From assembly GCA_947345935.1 (NCBI GenBank), contig CAMZZN010000023.1:1-37536 (forward strand): a DNA stretch of 37,536 nucleotides. Reading direction: 5' to 3'. Each line of letters begins with the position of its first letter. Position 1 is the first letter of the stretch. A program made the translations under genes and the position numbers. Positions 7,565 through 15,545 of this stretch are shown here, piece by piece. Under the pieces are notes generated by a model that saw only the letters and a program-made list of their open reading frames with translations, did not search any database and was not told where the DNA came from. This stretch comes from an uncultured Ruminococcus sp. Its GTDB lineage: Bacteria; Bacillota; Clostridia; Oscillospirales; Ruminococcaceae.

Positions 7565-8767
7565 ATGGATATTCTTGAAACCCTTAAAACTTTATGGAAC
7601 GATTCAGGTTTCCATAGCTTTTTCGTGAACGGGGGCTGGAAGAATCTTATCATGATTTTAATATCATTTGTTCTTCTCTACCTCGGCATCAAGAAAAAGT
7701 TTGAACCGCTTCTTCTGGTGGGAATCGCTTTTGGCTGTCTTCTTGTAAATCTTTCCTACTTCGGAAGCGGCTCTACAGACGCTCTTTATCATATGAATCT
7801 TTGGGATCAGTTCCTTAAAGATCATAATTACGGAAATATACTGAAAAACGGAGGTCTTCTTGATATACTTTACATAGGCGTTAAGGCAGGAATTTATCCG
7901 TCGCTGATATTTATGGGCGTTGGCGCTATGACGGATTTCGGTCCTCTTATTTCAAACCCAAAGAGCCTTCTCCTCGGAGCTGCCGCACAGATGGGCGTAT
8001 TCCTTGCATTCTTCGGCGCAGTACTACTCGGATTTGACAGTAATGCAGCCGCTTCTATCGGAATTATAGGCGGTGCGGACGGACCTACGGCTATATTCCT
8101 TACATCAAAGCTCAAACCTGAACTTCTCGGACCTATAGCGATCGCCGCTTATTCGTATATGGCGCTTATCCCCATGATACAACCGCCTATAATGAGACTT
8201 CTTACAACCGAAAAAGAGCGTAAGGTCAAAATGGAACAGTCACGTATGGTATCAAAGACAGAGAAAATAATTTTCCCGATTATCGTTGCGCTTTTCGTTA
8301 TTCTTCTTCTCCCTTCTACAGCTCCTCTGGTAGGATGCCTTATGCTGGGAAACCTCTGGAGAGAGTGCGGAGTTACAGAAAGACTTTCAGATACCGTTCA
8401 GAACGCTCTGATGAATATTGTAACTGTTTTCCTCGGAATTTCAGTAGGCGCAACGACTGTTGCATCACGTTTCCTTTCGCTGGAGACTATAAAGATAGTC
8501 GTTCTCGGACTTACAGCATTCTGCTTCTCAACCGTAGGCGGACTTCTTGCCGGAAAAGTAATGTATAAGCTTTCCGGAGGAAAGGTAAATCCTCTTATCG
8601 GTTCTGCCGGAGTTTCAGCAGTACCTATGGCTGCACGTGTATCTCAGATGGAGGGACAGAAAGCTAATCCTTCCAACTTCCTTCTCATGCATGCTATGGG
8701 ACCGAATGTTGCCGGAGTTATCGGCTCTGCAATTGCTGCCGGATTCCTTCTTGCAGTATTTAAGTAA
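7565..8767 (+). CDS. oadB: Na+-translocating decarboxylase beta subunit
   Basis: 400 residues with about ten membrane helices, normal length for OadB/MmdB/GcdB. It decarboxylates carboxybiotin and exports Na+. The central motif SIGIIGGADGPTAIFLTSKL (residues 164-183) contains the Asp equivalent to D203 of the Klebsiella protein, needed for Na+ coupling. The C-terminal GSAGVSAVPMAARVSQ and the NFLLMHAMGPNVAGVIGSA helix are also conserved. AAGGAGG (7552-7558) fixes the start. Last gene of the operon, followed by a strong terminator. The alpha-subunit type points to oxaloacetate rather than methylmalonyl-CoA as substrate. Confidence 0.93.
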   Translation: MDILETLKTLWNDSGFHSFFVNGGWKNLIMILISFVLLYLGIKKKFEPLLLVGIAFGCLLVNLSYFGSGSTDALYHMNLWDQFLKDHNYGNILKNGGLLDILYIGVKAGIYPSLIFMGVGAMTDFGPLISNPKSLLLGAAAQMGVFLAFFGAVLLGFDSNAAASIGIIGGADGPTAIFLTSKLKPELLGPIAIAAYSYMALIPMIQPPIMRLLTTEKERKVKMEQSRMVSKTEKIIFPIIVALFVILLLPSTAPLVGCLMLGNLWRECGVTERLSDTVQNALMNIVTVFLGISVGATTVASRFLSLETIKIVVLGLTAFCFSTVGGLLAGKVMYKLSGGKVNPLIGSAGVSAVPMAARVSQMEGQKANPSNFLLMHAMGPNVAGVIGSAIAAGFLLAVFK

Positions 8768-8832
8768 TAAATCCTGCTGTGCAATCTACACGCCTGATTT
8801 AATCGGTAATTCCTAAATTATTGACTTATCGT

Positions 8833-8871
8833 AAAATTACCGGACTCCGTATGGAGTCCGGTAATTTTTTT
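8833..8871. terminator. Strong bidirectional terminator
   Basis: A perfect 16-bp stem (8833-8848 with 8853-8868; core TTACCGGACTCC) closes a GTAT loop and ends in a T-run on the forward strand and a T-rich tract on the reverse. It ends the decarboxylase operon and serves the convergent superoxide dismutase-like gene. Confidence 0.93.
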
Positions 8872-8902
8872 GTATTGAAATCGAAGAAGAAACCGACACG
8901 TA

Positions 8903-9361
8903 TTATTTTATGATTCCGCAGGCAATTTTTTCGCCTGAATTTCCGGAAGGCTGTGTATGAAAATCGTCCGGAGCGGAATGTATTATTACGGGATATCCTT
9001 TCACCTGCATAGGCTGAAAACGATTTGTATATACAGCCATCCATGCATATCCATTGTTGCTGAATAATGCTGGAAGATCGCCTGTATGAAAAGGATGTTG
9101 ATTATTAAGTAAATCAAGATGAGAACCAGCGTCGGCAAATGGATCGTTTTCATTTCCACAGCAATCGGTCCCGTTATGAATGTGCATTGCAAATATTCCG
9201 TTGTCCGATGGCAGATTGAAAATTTCAGCGATTATCAGTGAGCCGTTACAGGCTTTATAGAATGAAACGGTTCCGTGTATTTTATCATATTTCGGCGAAC
9301 CAGAAATAATAGCCTTATAGCATGGGCGCTGTAAAAGAAGCGCTCGATTTACTGTAAACAT
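8903..9361 (-). CDS. Cu/Zn superoxide dismutase-like protein (SodC family)
   Basis: 152 residues. ATG at 9359-9361 is preceded by GAGGTG (9371-9376); a GTG four codons earlier overlaps that site. Metal ligands of SodC appear in order: MHIHNG (two Cu His), GSHLDL (bridging His), QHPFHTGDLPAL (two Zn His and the Zn Asp), and VIIHSAPDDF (last Cu His). The second Cys of DCCGN or its neighbour, together with IACGII, could form the conserved disulfide. The ending TQPSGNSGEKIACG is classic. No signal peptide is visible, so it looks cytosolic, which is atypical for bacterial SodC. All ligands are kept, so activity is plausible, though many clostridial relatives are uncharacterised. Confidence 0.85.
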   Translation of the reverse strand: MFTVNRALLLQRPCYKAIISGSPKYDKIHGTVSFYKACNGSLIIAEIFNLPSDNGIFAMHIHNGTDCCGNENDPFADAGSHLDLLNNQHPFHTGDLPALFSNNGYAWMAVYTNRFQPMQVKGYPVIIHSAPDDFHTQPSGNSGEKIACGIIK

Positions 9362-9395
9362 ATATAAAATCACCTCATACTATACATATGCGTAT

Positions 9396-9424
9396 CATAG
9401 AAATTCTGCAACTTAATTTCTATG
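9396..9424. other. Inverted repeat between divergent genes
   Basis: CATAGAAATT (9396-9405) and AATTTCTATG (9415-9424) form a perfect 10-bp inverted repeat with a nine-base gap. It lies between the SodC-like and dockerin genes and could be an operator. The rest of the 290-base gap is AT-rich, with only the dockerin promoter recognised. Confidence 0.4.
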
Positions 9425-9549
9425 CGGACAGGTTCTTATCGTTTTGATGGATAATAATATATTAGTTTTTGCATAAAAAATAAAACAATCTGTCGTTCAC
9501 TGCATACAAATCAGCATTTCACTGCAAGTTTCATAATAAATCGTTATTT

Positions 9550-9560
9550 TGTGGTATAAT
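9550..9560 (+). promoter_or_regulatory. Extended -10 promoter of the dockerin gene
   Basis: TGTGGTATAAT matches the extended -10 form seen before other genes here. No clear -35. The leader is about 85 bases. Confidence 0.55.
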
Positions 9561-9652
9561 ATAAATGGATTAATGGAATATGCTTGAAAATAATTGTATA
9601 AAAAATTGTGGACAGGCTCTAAAATCAAATTATTTTAAAAGGAGAAATGATT

Positions 9653-10291
9653 ATGAAAAAAATTAAAAAGATTCTGGTATCTTTAACAGCGGCTGCTGTT
9701 TCCGCCGCTTCGCTTTGCATTGTTCCGTCAGCTTCTGCCGGAGTCAGCGGAAAGTATCGTACTTACAGTTATTATTTTAAAGCAGAATCGAACACATACA
9801 TTGCAACTTGTAAAGCAGAAGTGGGATATGATACTGGAAATACCGAGTTTTACAGAAGCAGCAACGGTGATCTCGGAGGTAGATTTTCGGTAAGTAATAC
9901 AGGAAGCGGTGTGACAAAAAAGATTACTGTAAATTACAGTAATTCATCTCCCACAAAGGATGCCGGATATCTTGGATACGTTACGTTTAAAACAACGACA
10001 GCACCTTTGAATTTTGACGTGAAGAAGCTTGTGAACGACAGAGGTAATAATTTAACTTTTGATGATGAAAACATTAAAATAATGCCTATTTTGATGGGCG
10101 ATGTAAATAATGATGGACGTGTAGAAATTGCAGACGCAACTCTTATTTTGCAATCTCTTACAGGTAATAGTGCGTATCAACTAACTGAACCAGGCAAGCT
10201 TGCCGCCGACGTTAATTTTGACGGAGTTGTAACAAAAGAGGACGCTCTTCTTATTCAGCAGCTTGACGCAGGAATGATAAATGGTTTCTAA
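9653..10291 (+). CDS. Secreted dockerin protein with a short non-catalytic module
   Basis: 212 residues. ATG 9653 has AAGGAG (9639-9644) at good spacing; ATG 9647 is too close. The N-terminus KKIKKILVSLTAAAVSAASL with PSASA is a clear Sec signal peptide, cut near residue 29. A type I dockerin occupies the C-terminus: two calcium loops, GDVNNDGRVEIADATLILQ (about 149-167) and ADVNFDGVVTKEDALLIQQ (about 185-203). Dockerins bind cohesins of cellulosome or amylosome scaffolds. The module between (about 30-145) has no catalytic motif; the stretch YLGYVTFKTTTAPLNFDV recalls a cohesin or carbohydrate-binding beta strand, but I cannot name it. Confidence 0.88.
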   Translation: MKKIKKILVSLTAAAVSAASLCIVPSASAGVSGKYRTYSYYFKAESNTYIATCKAEVGYDTGNTEFYRSSNGDLGGRFSVSNTGSGVTKKITVNYSNSSPTKDAGYLGYVTFKTTTAPLNFDVKKLVNDRGNNLTFDDENIKIMPILMGDVNNDGRVEIADATLILQSLTGNSAYQLTEPGKLAADVNFDGVVTKEDALLIQQLDAGMINGF

Positions 10292-10316
10292 TTAATTAAG
10301 CCAGTCATAATAAAAT

Positions 10317-10388
10317 ATCCCCTTTTGCCGGACAATGTGGTATAATAGCAAAATACCACGATTAAATCCTGACAAAAGGGGATTTTTT
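10317..10388 (+). terminator. Nested hairpin terminator after the dockerin gene
   Basis: ATCCCCTTTTG (10317-10327) pairs with CAAAAGGGGAT (10373-10383), followed by a T-run. Inside is a second stem, GTGGTAT (10337-10343) with ATACCAC (10352-10358), enclosing a TATAAT-like string. The 45-base interior is long for a simple terminator, so a small fold-back element is an alternative. Confidence 0.65.
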
Positions 10389-10455
10389 ATGTATGCATGA
10401 GAGACTCTGGTTTCTTAATAGGAAATAAATTTCTTTAAAGTTAATTTGGATTCCG

Positions 10456-10484
10456 TTGAAAAAACATGACATATGAGGTATAAT
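10456..10484 (+). promoter_or_regulatory. Promoter of the XRE-MutS-like operon
   Basis: TTGAAA (10456-10461) and TATAAT (10479-10484) are 17 bp apart. Transcription should begin near 10491, which excludes an in-frame ATG at 10473 as the start of the next gene. Confidence 0.8.
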
Positions 10485-10505
10485 TGTATTGAAAGGGGAA
10501 TTGTC

Positions 10506-11564
10506 ATGTATTTGAACAGAATGGGTGAGATCATTGCAAAAAAACGTAAGGAAGCCGGAATGACGCAAGCAGAACTTGCGATGTATATAGGCGTATCAAA
10601 ACCGGCAGTTTCAAAATGGGAATCCGGATACAGTCTTCCTGATATTTCTTTATTGCCGGTTCTTGCGTCATTTTTTGATATCAGCATAGACGAACTTATG
10701 GGATATCAGCCGCAAATTAATGAAAAAAATATGGATGCAATTTACGAAAAGCTTATAAAAAGCCTGTCAGAATTATCAGCAGATACGGTTTTTAACGAAT
10801 GCCGTTCCTACATCGGCAAGTATTATTTTTGTTGGCAGCTTATTCTGAAAATGAGTCAGTTTATGTACGATCACTACACGCTTTCATCAGATCCGCAAGA
10901 GATTTTAAAAGAAATTATTGGATATACCAAGCGAATTTATCATCAGTGTGACAATCATAAAATTACAAGAGCAGCTAAATATCTGAATGCGTGCTGTCTG
11001 ATAAACTTAAATAAATTTTATGAATCACAAACGATTCTTGAAGATATAAACGAATCTGTTACAAATGCGTCTGTACTTCTTGCGTTTATTTATAATGAAC
11101 AGGGCAGAAAAAACGATGCAAAGAAGATAATATCTGACTTTATCGAACAGAATTTACAGCTTATTTTTTCAGCTATACCAAGTACTTGCATATATGCCAA
11201 TGAAACTGATTCTGAGCTTTGCATAGAAAAATATTCCGCACTTCTTGAGATTTTTGAAGCAGAAAAAAATTATCCCGATCATCTTTTGAGATTTTACTAT
11301 GCTATGTCAATTATGTACTGCAACGAAAAAAACAAAATAATGGCTTTGGAATATCTCTGCAAATTTATTTCACTTCTGGAAAAAACAATTTATTGTCAGA
11401 GAAAATCCCCTCTTGTTAAAAAGCAGTTCAGCAATAAAATGATTCTTGAAACTGCTATCAATTTTACTGTTGAAAATAAAGCGTTCAGCATTCTGAATGA
11501 CGAAGAACAGTATCATGAGATAATGAACAAATTGAAAAAATTGTTGGAGGAATACGATGGATAG
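10506..11564 (+). CDS. XRE-family regulator with a long helical C-terminal domain
   Basis: 352 residues. ATG 10506 follows AAAGGGG (10491-10497). The N-terminal helix-turn-helix (residues about 8-65: EIIAKKRKEAGMTQAELAMY, then GVSKPAVSKWESG and SLPDISLLPVLASFFDISID) is typical of clostridial XRE proteins. The remaining 280 residues are helical and rich in Tyr, Leu and Cys, resembling a tetratricopeptide-like sensor domain, but I recognise no named family there. Its last eight bases overlap the next gene, so regulator and MutS-like ATPase are translationally coupled and probably act together. The regulator may control its own operon. Confidence 0.85.
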   Translation: MYLNRMGEIIAKKRKEAGMTQAELAMYIGVSKPAVSKWESGYSLPDISLLPVLASFFDISIDELMGYQPQINEKNMDAIYEKLIKSLSELSADTVFNECRSYIGKYYFCWQLILKMSQFMYDHYTLSSDPQEILKEIIGYTKRIYHQCDNHKITRAAKYLNACCLINLNKFYESQTILEDINESVTNASVLLAFIYNEQGRKNDAKKIISDFIEQNLQLIFSAIPSTCIYANETDSELCIEKYSALLEIFEAEKNYPDHLLRFYYAMSIMYCNEKNKIMALEYLCKFISLLEKTIYCQRKSPLVKKQFSNKMILETAINFTVENKAFSILNDEEQYHEIMNKLKKLLEEYDG

Positions 11565-12123
11565 CATAATAGATTTTAGTTTGCTTTCTCCTATTGGAGA
11601 ATATGAATATTTTACCCTTAGTGAATATACGTCAAATGATTTGTCCATAGATTTTATCATTGAGAACATAACTTCAACGAGCAGTGAACGAAGTATTTTA
11701 AAGAAAATCTTAATGAAAATTCCGATTTGTCAGTCAGTGATACAATACAGACAGGCTATCTACAAGGATTTAAAAAACACTCCTGAAATTTGTGAAGAAC
11801 TCTGTGAAATTTTCAAAGAAATGCAGTTTTATTCTTCTGAAAAATCAAGAAATATAGATAACAAATCAAGCATATGGGATTTTATCAGTCGTTTAAAAGA
11901 ATTAGAAAATTATTGCTTGTCTGTTATTAAAATCAAAAAAATACTGAGTGGTCATTCTTTTCAATCAGAGGGAATGAAAAAATTCAGTAACTTTATTGAT
12001 ATGATTTACAATGACAGCGGATTTTACGAATTATCAGAAGATATTAAAAGTCTTGGAGAAGATATGTCGTCCATTAAAAGTATGACGCTGGGAGTGAATT
12101 TCAACAGTGATTTTTTTTCCTGA
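11557..12123 (+). CDS. MutS-like protein, N-terminal part (ends at a T8 frameshift)
   Basis: 188 residues, starting with ATG inside the end of the XRE gene after GGAGG (11546-11550). The helical lever/core region of a short MutS-related protein is suggested by NITSTSSERSILKKILMKIP and by the approach to the conserved LGVNF turn near its end. The frame stops with VNFNSDFFS at 12123, directly after a run of eight T (12111-12118). Removing one T continues the frame as VNFNSDFFPDEVGIISMN, as expected for MutS relatives, into the following reading frame. I read both as one gene of about 530 residues. See the next entry for the ATPase half. Confidence 0.7.
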   Translation: MDSIIDFSLLSPIGEYEYFTLSEYTSNDLSIDFIIENITSTSSERSILKKILMKIPICQSVIQYRQAIYKDLKNTPEICEELCEIFKEMQFYSSEKSRNIDNKSSIWDFISRLKELENYCLSVIKIKKILSGHSFQSEGMKKFSNFIDMIYNDSGFYELSEDIKSLGEDMSSIKSMTLGVNFNSDFFS

Positions 12124-13159
12124 TGAAGTGGGCATCATTTCTATGAATGAATATTATTTTCATGAACAAGGAGTTCTTGAAAGGTTTATTGGTTTTCACA
12201 AAAAACGTAATTCTTCTGATAAAAATCTTAATTCATTTGCAATGGTAACTCACCCGCATAAGGGGTCAGTCAGTGAAAGTCCGCTTATGAATAATTTGTC
12301 AAATATTGTGGAACGAATGCTTCCGGATATTACTCATAGATTAAAGCGCATTCTGAAAAAATATACCGATACAAGCGGTTTGTCTCTTTCAAGACTTGCA
12401 GATGAATTTTTATTTTATGAGCGATTCATCAAACTGGAGCATCATATATCAGAATGCGGAAATCCATGCTGCATGGTTGAATTTTCAAATGACGATACGC
12501 TAATTTCTGATTTTTACAACATAAAACTTGCAGTTTGTCGAATCAAAGGAACGATCGGTCACAGCGTTGTTTGCAATGACCTTGAATTTACAAATGAAAA
12601 GAATATCATGATTCTTACCGGTCCTAACAGAGGAGGAAAAACAATCTTCACGCAGGGAATAGGAATTGCTTTTCTGCTGTTTCAACAAGGTGTTTTTGTG
12701 CCGTGCAGCAAAGGAAAAATGCGTATTTGCGATGGAATATATACTCATTTTCCTGCGGATGAAAACAAAACCGTTTCTCTTGGAAGAATTGGCGAGGAAG
12801 CTCAGCGTTTAAGTGAAATTTGCAAAACTGCAACTTCGGAAAGTCTGATTTTATTCAATGAATCCTTTGCAACAACGAGTCATACAGAGTCAATTTATAT
12901 TGCAACGGATATATTGAAATATTTATGCAGTCTCGGTGTAAGAGCTTGCTTTAATACGCATATACATGAACTTGCAGAAAATGTTGATAAGCTTTCCTTA
13001 TCTGATAAATCAGTATGCGGGGCAGTCAGTGTTGTTATGGGATGTGAGAACGGAGAACGTTCATACAAAATTTTTTATAAAAAACCTGACAGCAAAAGCT
13101 ATGCTCATGATATTGCTTATAAATACGGCATTACCTTTGAACAGTTGTGTAAATTATAA
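12107..13159 (+). CDS. MutS-like protein, C-terminal ATPase part
   Basis: About 350 residues in the +1 frame relative to the upstream part. It carries the MutS ATPase domain: Walker A GPNRGGKT in IMILTGPNRGGKTIFTQGIG, a SLGRIGEEAQRLSEI segment, the Walker B variant LILFNESFATTS, and the C-terminal TH(I)HEL box. The NESF form is shared with small MutS-related proteins of clostridia that lack the mismatch-recognition domain, so a role in canonical repair is doubtful. If expressed alone, a start at ATG 12143 is possible but no ribosome binding site precedes it. It more likely needs frame restoration or is a broken or mis-assembled gene. Confidence 0.75.
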   Translation: MIFFPDEVGIISMNEYYFHEQGVLERFIGFHKKRNSSDKNLNSFAMVTHPHKGSVSESPLMNNLSNIVERMLPDITHRLKRILKKYTDTSGLSLSRLADEFLFYERFIKLEHHISECGNPCCMVEFSNDDTLISDFYNIKLAVCRIKGTIGHSVVCNDLEFTNEKNIMILTGPNRGGKTIFTQGIGIAFLLFQQGVFVPCSKGKMRICDGIYTHFPADENKTVSLGRIGEEAQRLSEICKTATSESLILFNESFATTSHTESIYIATDILKYLCSLGVRACFNTHIHELAENVDKLSLSDKSVCGAVSVVMGCENGERSYKIFYKKPDSKSYAHDIAYKYGITFEQLCKL

Positions 13160-13311
13160 TTTTAAACCTTTTTAGTATAGTTTTCATCGGTTTTTGAATG
13201 GGAAATCTTTTGTCCAGCTTTCGTATATGTGTAAAAAAGTCTCATAAAAACATGCCGGATAAGGATTGTTATGAATAATCTTACTGTTCCGGAATAATTT
13301 AAAAATAATAG

Positions 13312-13340
13312 TTGAAATTCGTCGGATAATGTGTTATAAT
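13312..13340 (+). promoter_or_regulatory. Promoter of the phosphofructokinase gene
   Basis: TTGAAA (13312-13317) and TATAAT (13335-13340), 17-bp spacing. Upstream, 13255-13292 holds a weak CCGGA...TCCGG hairpin that may end the MutS-like operon. Confidence 0.75.
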
Positions 13341-13374
13341 TAAAATATTACTTTTTGATTTGCGGGGTGTTTTT

Positions 13375-14592
13375 ATGAACATAGTAGTTGCTCAGTCAGG
13401 CGGTCCGACCTGTGCCATAAACGCTTCTCTTGCGGGAGTGCTAAGGGCAGGTCAGAGATCGGAAAAAATCGATAGGATCTATGGTGCATTTAACGGAATC
13501 GAGGGCATCATTGAAAATCGTCTTATCGATCTTTCACAGGTTATCGAAAATGAAGAAAAATTTCAGCTGCTGTTGAGGACGCCGTCAGCGGTTCTTGGTT
13601 CGTGCAGAAAAAAGCTGCCTGATTTTTACAGTGACAGCAGCCTGTATGAAAGTATCACACGTTCGCTGCATGATGCTGAAATCGGGATATTTTTCTACAT
13701 AGGCGGCAACGATTCAATGGATACTGTAGCGAAATATGCAGCTTATCTGCGTGAAAATTCTATAGACGATATATCGATCGTCGGTATCCCAAAGACTATC
13801 GACAATGACCTCTGCGTTACAGATCATTGTCCCGGATTCGGATCTGCTGCAAAATACGTTTGCACAACTGTTCAGGAAATAGCGAGGGACAGCAACGTTT
13901 ACAGTCTGCCGTCTGTAACGATCATTGAATCAATGGGACGTCATGCCGGCTGGCTGGCTGCTTCATCATGCTGTATCAGAGCAAATGGAGAACAAGCGCC
14001 CCAGCTTATTTATCTTCCGGAATCTGTTTTTAGTATTGAGAAATTTCTTGCTGATGTAAAGGCACAGATGAAAAAGCATAAAGCTGTAATCGCAGTTGTT
14101 TCCGAAGGAGTAAAAACGGCTGATGGAAAATTTGCTGCTGAGGAGTTTCAGTCAGGACAGAAAGATGTTTTCGGTCATTCATATCTTGCGGGTATCGGTA
14201 AGTTCCTTGAAAAGGCTGTGTCTGACGAGATCGGATGCAAAGTGCGGTCTATCGAGCTTAATGTGATGCAAAGATGCAGTTCTCATATAGCATCGGCAGA
14301 AGATATCAGCTCTGCTGCTGCTATCGGCGAAGCTGCTGTGGAAGCTGCTCTTGCAGGAAAAAGCGGATGTATGATGACTTTCGTTCGTGAGTCGGACGAG
14401 CCGTATCGCTACAGTTTCGGAACTACAGATGCCGCAGATGCTGCTAATTCTGAGAAGCTGTTCCCGGCTGAATGGATAAATGAAGATGGTAACGATGTAC
14501 TTCCGGAAGCTTATGATTATTTTATGCCGCTCATACAAGGTGAGATCTATCCAGTTATGAAAAACGGTATGCCGGTTCATGTAGTTATATAA
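13375..14592 (+). CDS. Diphosphate-dependent type 6-phosphofructokinase
   Basis: 405 residues. ATG 13375 follows GGGGTG (13364-13369); a TTG five codons earlier is less likely. The glycolytic enzyme phosphorylates fructose 6-phosphate in the cytoplasm. Motifs: AQSGGPTCAINASL (residues 6-19), GGND (110-113), PKTIDND (139-145) and MGRHAGW (187-193). ATP-dependent enzymes have GGDGS at the first site; an Asp in the second position with PKTIDND is typical of PPi users, here in the GGND variant found in clostridia. PPi use would make the step reversible. Monocistronic, with its own promoter and terminator. Confidence 0.88.
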   Translation: MNIVVAQSGGPTCAINASLAGVLRAGQRSEKIDRIYGAFNGIEGIIENRLIDLSQVIENEEKFQLLLRTPSAVLGSCRKKLPDFYSDSSLYESITRSLHDAEIGIFFYIGGNDSMDTVAKYAAYLRENSIDDISIVGIPKTIDNDLCVTDHCPGFGSAAKYVCTTVQEIARDSNVYSLPSVTIIESMGRHAGWLAASSCCIRANGEQAPQLIYLPESVFSIEKFLADVKAQMKKHKAVIAVVSEGVKTADGKFAAEEFQSGQKDVFGHSYLAGIGKFLEKAVSDEIGCKVRSIELNVMQRCSSHIASAEDISSAAAIGEAAVEAALAGKSGCMMTFVRESDEPYRYSFGTTDAADAANSEKLFPAEWINEDGNDVLPEAYDYFMPLIQGEIYPVMKNGMPVHVVI

Positions 14593-14615
14593 GAGCCTGT
14601 TTGACATATTACTGT

Positions 14616-14652
14616 GCACGTATTTTTGGTAAATTTTACCGATTATTGCGTT
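14616..14652. repeat. Partial copy of the fold-back element arm
   Basis: From GCACGT to TGCGTT this stretch matches 4005-4041 with few differences. The inner palindrome is GGTAAATTTTACC here (14628-14640) and GGCAAATTTTGCC there, a paired change that keeps the dyad. The terminal repeats of the larger element are not recognisable here. Confidence 0.6.
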
Positions 14653-14710
14653 TAAAAGGTTCTCCAAACGACAGAAAAAATCATATCTGCCTTATAAAAA
14701 GCGTAAATGT

Positions 14711-14750
14711 GCCGAAATTGTGGAAAATTCCTCGTTTCGGCGTTTTTATT
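14711..14750 (+). terminator. Terminator after the phosphofructokinase gene
   Basis: GCCGAAA (14711-14717) pairs with TTTCGGC (14735-14741), extended inward by GGAA/TTCC with mismatches, followed by GTTTTTATTT. It lies about 120 bases after the stop. Confidence 0.65.
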
Positions 14751-15035
14751 TCTAATATGTTAAATTGTTTTTTTATAAAAAAGTTGAACCAAAGCAAGTG
14801 AAATATAGGAAAAATCGGGGAAATAAAGGTTTTTGGTATTCTGCTTGTCAGATCACTACATGGATCGTTCCAAAAGTAGTAATCTGGTGAAGTTAAAACA
14901 GCTAAATTTTATATCGGCATTACTGAGTTTGTAACAGTTGTGATTGAGACTGAAAGATACTTTTCCACATTTACCAATTTATTTTAAAGTAAGTTATAAT
15001 TTTATTGTTTGAAATGGAAAAAATTCAAAAACTTA
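14751..15035. other. AT-rich gap with no recognised gene
   Basis: No open frame with a ribosome binding site. One imperfect inverted repeat, CAGATCACTAC (14849-14859) with GTAGTAATCTG (14876-14886), has one mismatch; its role is unknown. Confidence 0.4.
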
Positions 15036-15064
15036 TTGACATATAATTTTGAATATGGTATAAT
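15036..15064 (+). promoter_or_regulatory. Promoter of tRNA-Thr
   Basis: TTGACA (15036-15041) and TATAAT (15059-15064), 17-bp spacing, 127 bases before the tRNA. The long leader holds no obvious second RNA. Confidence 0.8.
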
Positions 15065-15191
15065 AACAATGATAATACAAATGCAATAAAAATCTACTGT
15101 GAATTAAAAGCAAAACATTGTATTGTAAACTGTAAATGGTTAATAAAATGATACAGAAGCAAATAAAAGTTTTACAAGAAATTGAATATAT

Positions 15192-15267
15192 GCTGGAATA
15201 ACTCAGTTGGTAGAGTACCTCACTCGTAATGAGGAAGCCGAGGGTTCAAGTCCCTTTTCCAGCTCCA
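15192..15267 (+). tRNA. tRNA-Thr (anticodon CGT)
   Basis: The acceptor stem GCTGGAA/TTCCAGC, D-arm with AGTTGGTA, anticodon stem CCTCA/TGAGG with loop CTCGTAA, and T-arm GAGGG TTCAAGT CCCTT all form. Anticodon CGT reads ACG. Discriminator T and an encoded CCA follow (15264-15267). Confidence 0.95.
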
Positions 15268-15274
15268 ACAACAA

Positions 15275-15310
15275 AAAATGCTGTAAGCAATGTGCTTACA
15301 GCATTTTAAA
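15275..15310 (+). terminator. Terminator after tRNA-Thr
   Basis: A perfect 14-bp stem AAAATGCTGTAAGC (15275-15288) with GCTTACAGCATTTT (15294-15307) closes a five-base loop and ends in T. Confidence 0.9.
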
Positions 15311-15545
15311 TTTATGTGGTTTCTAATTTTTTTCGATTTATTAAAGATGTGTTGTTAAAATCTTAGTTCATTTCAAATTTAATATCAAGGCTCTTATTCA
15401 AATTTTGATTTACATAAATATTGTCTGATAAGTATCCTGAGATTTGCATCTGAAAATTTGCCGTCGGATAGTAGCTGGTCATATATCTGACGCTAACTTG
15501 TCTGTGTTCGCCTAAATCTACTGTTCGTACAAAGGATTATTTCGG

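Noticed and set aside
10473..10505. ATG at 10473 as the start of the XRE gene
   Set aside because: The promoter -10 (10479-10484) lies downstream of it, so it would not be in the transcript.
14601..14801. A 66-codon forward frame after the phosphofructokinase gene
   Set aside because: It spans a repeat and a terminator and has no ribosome binding site.
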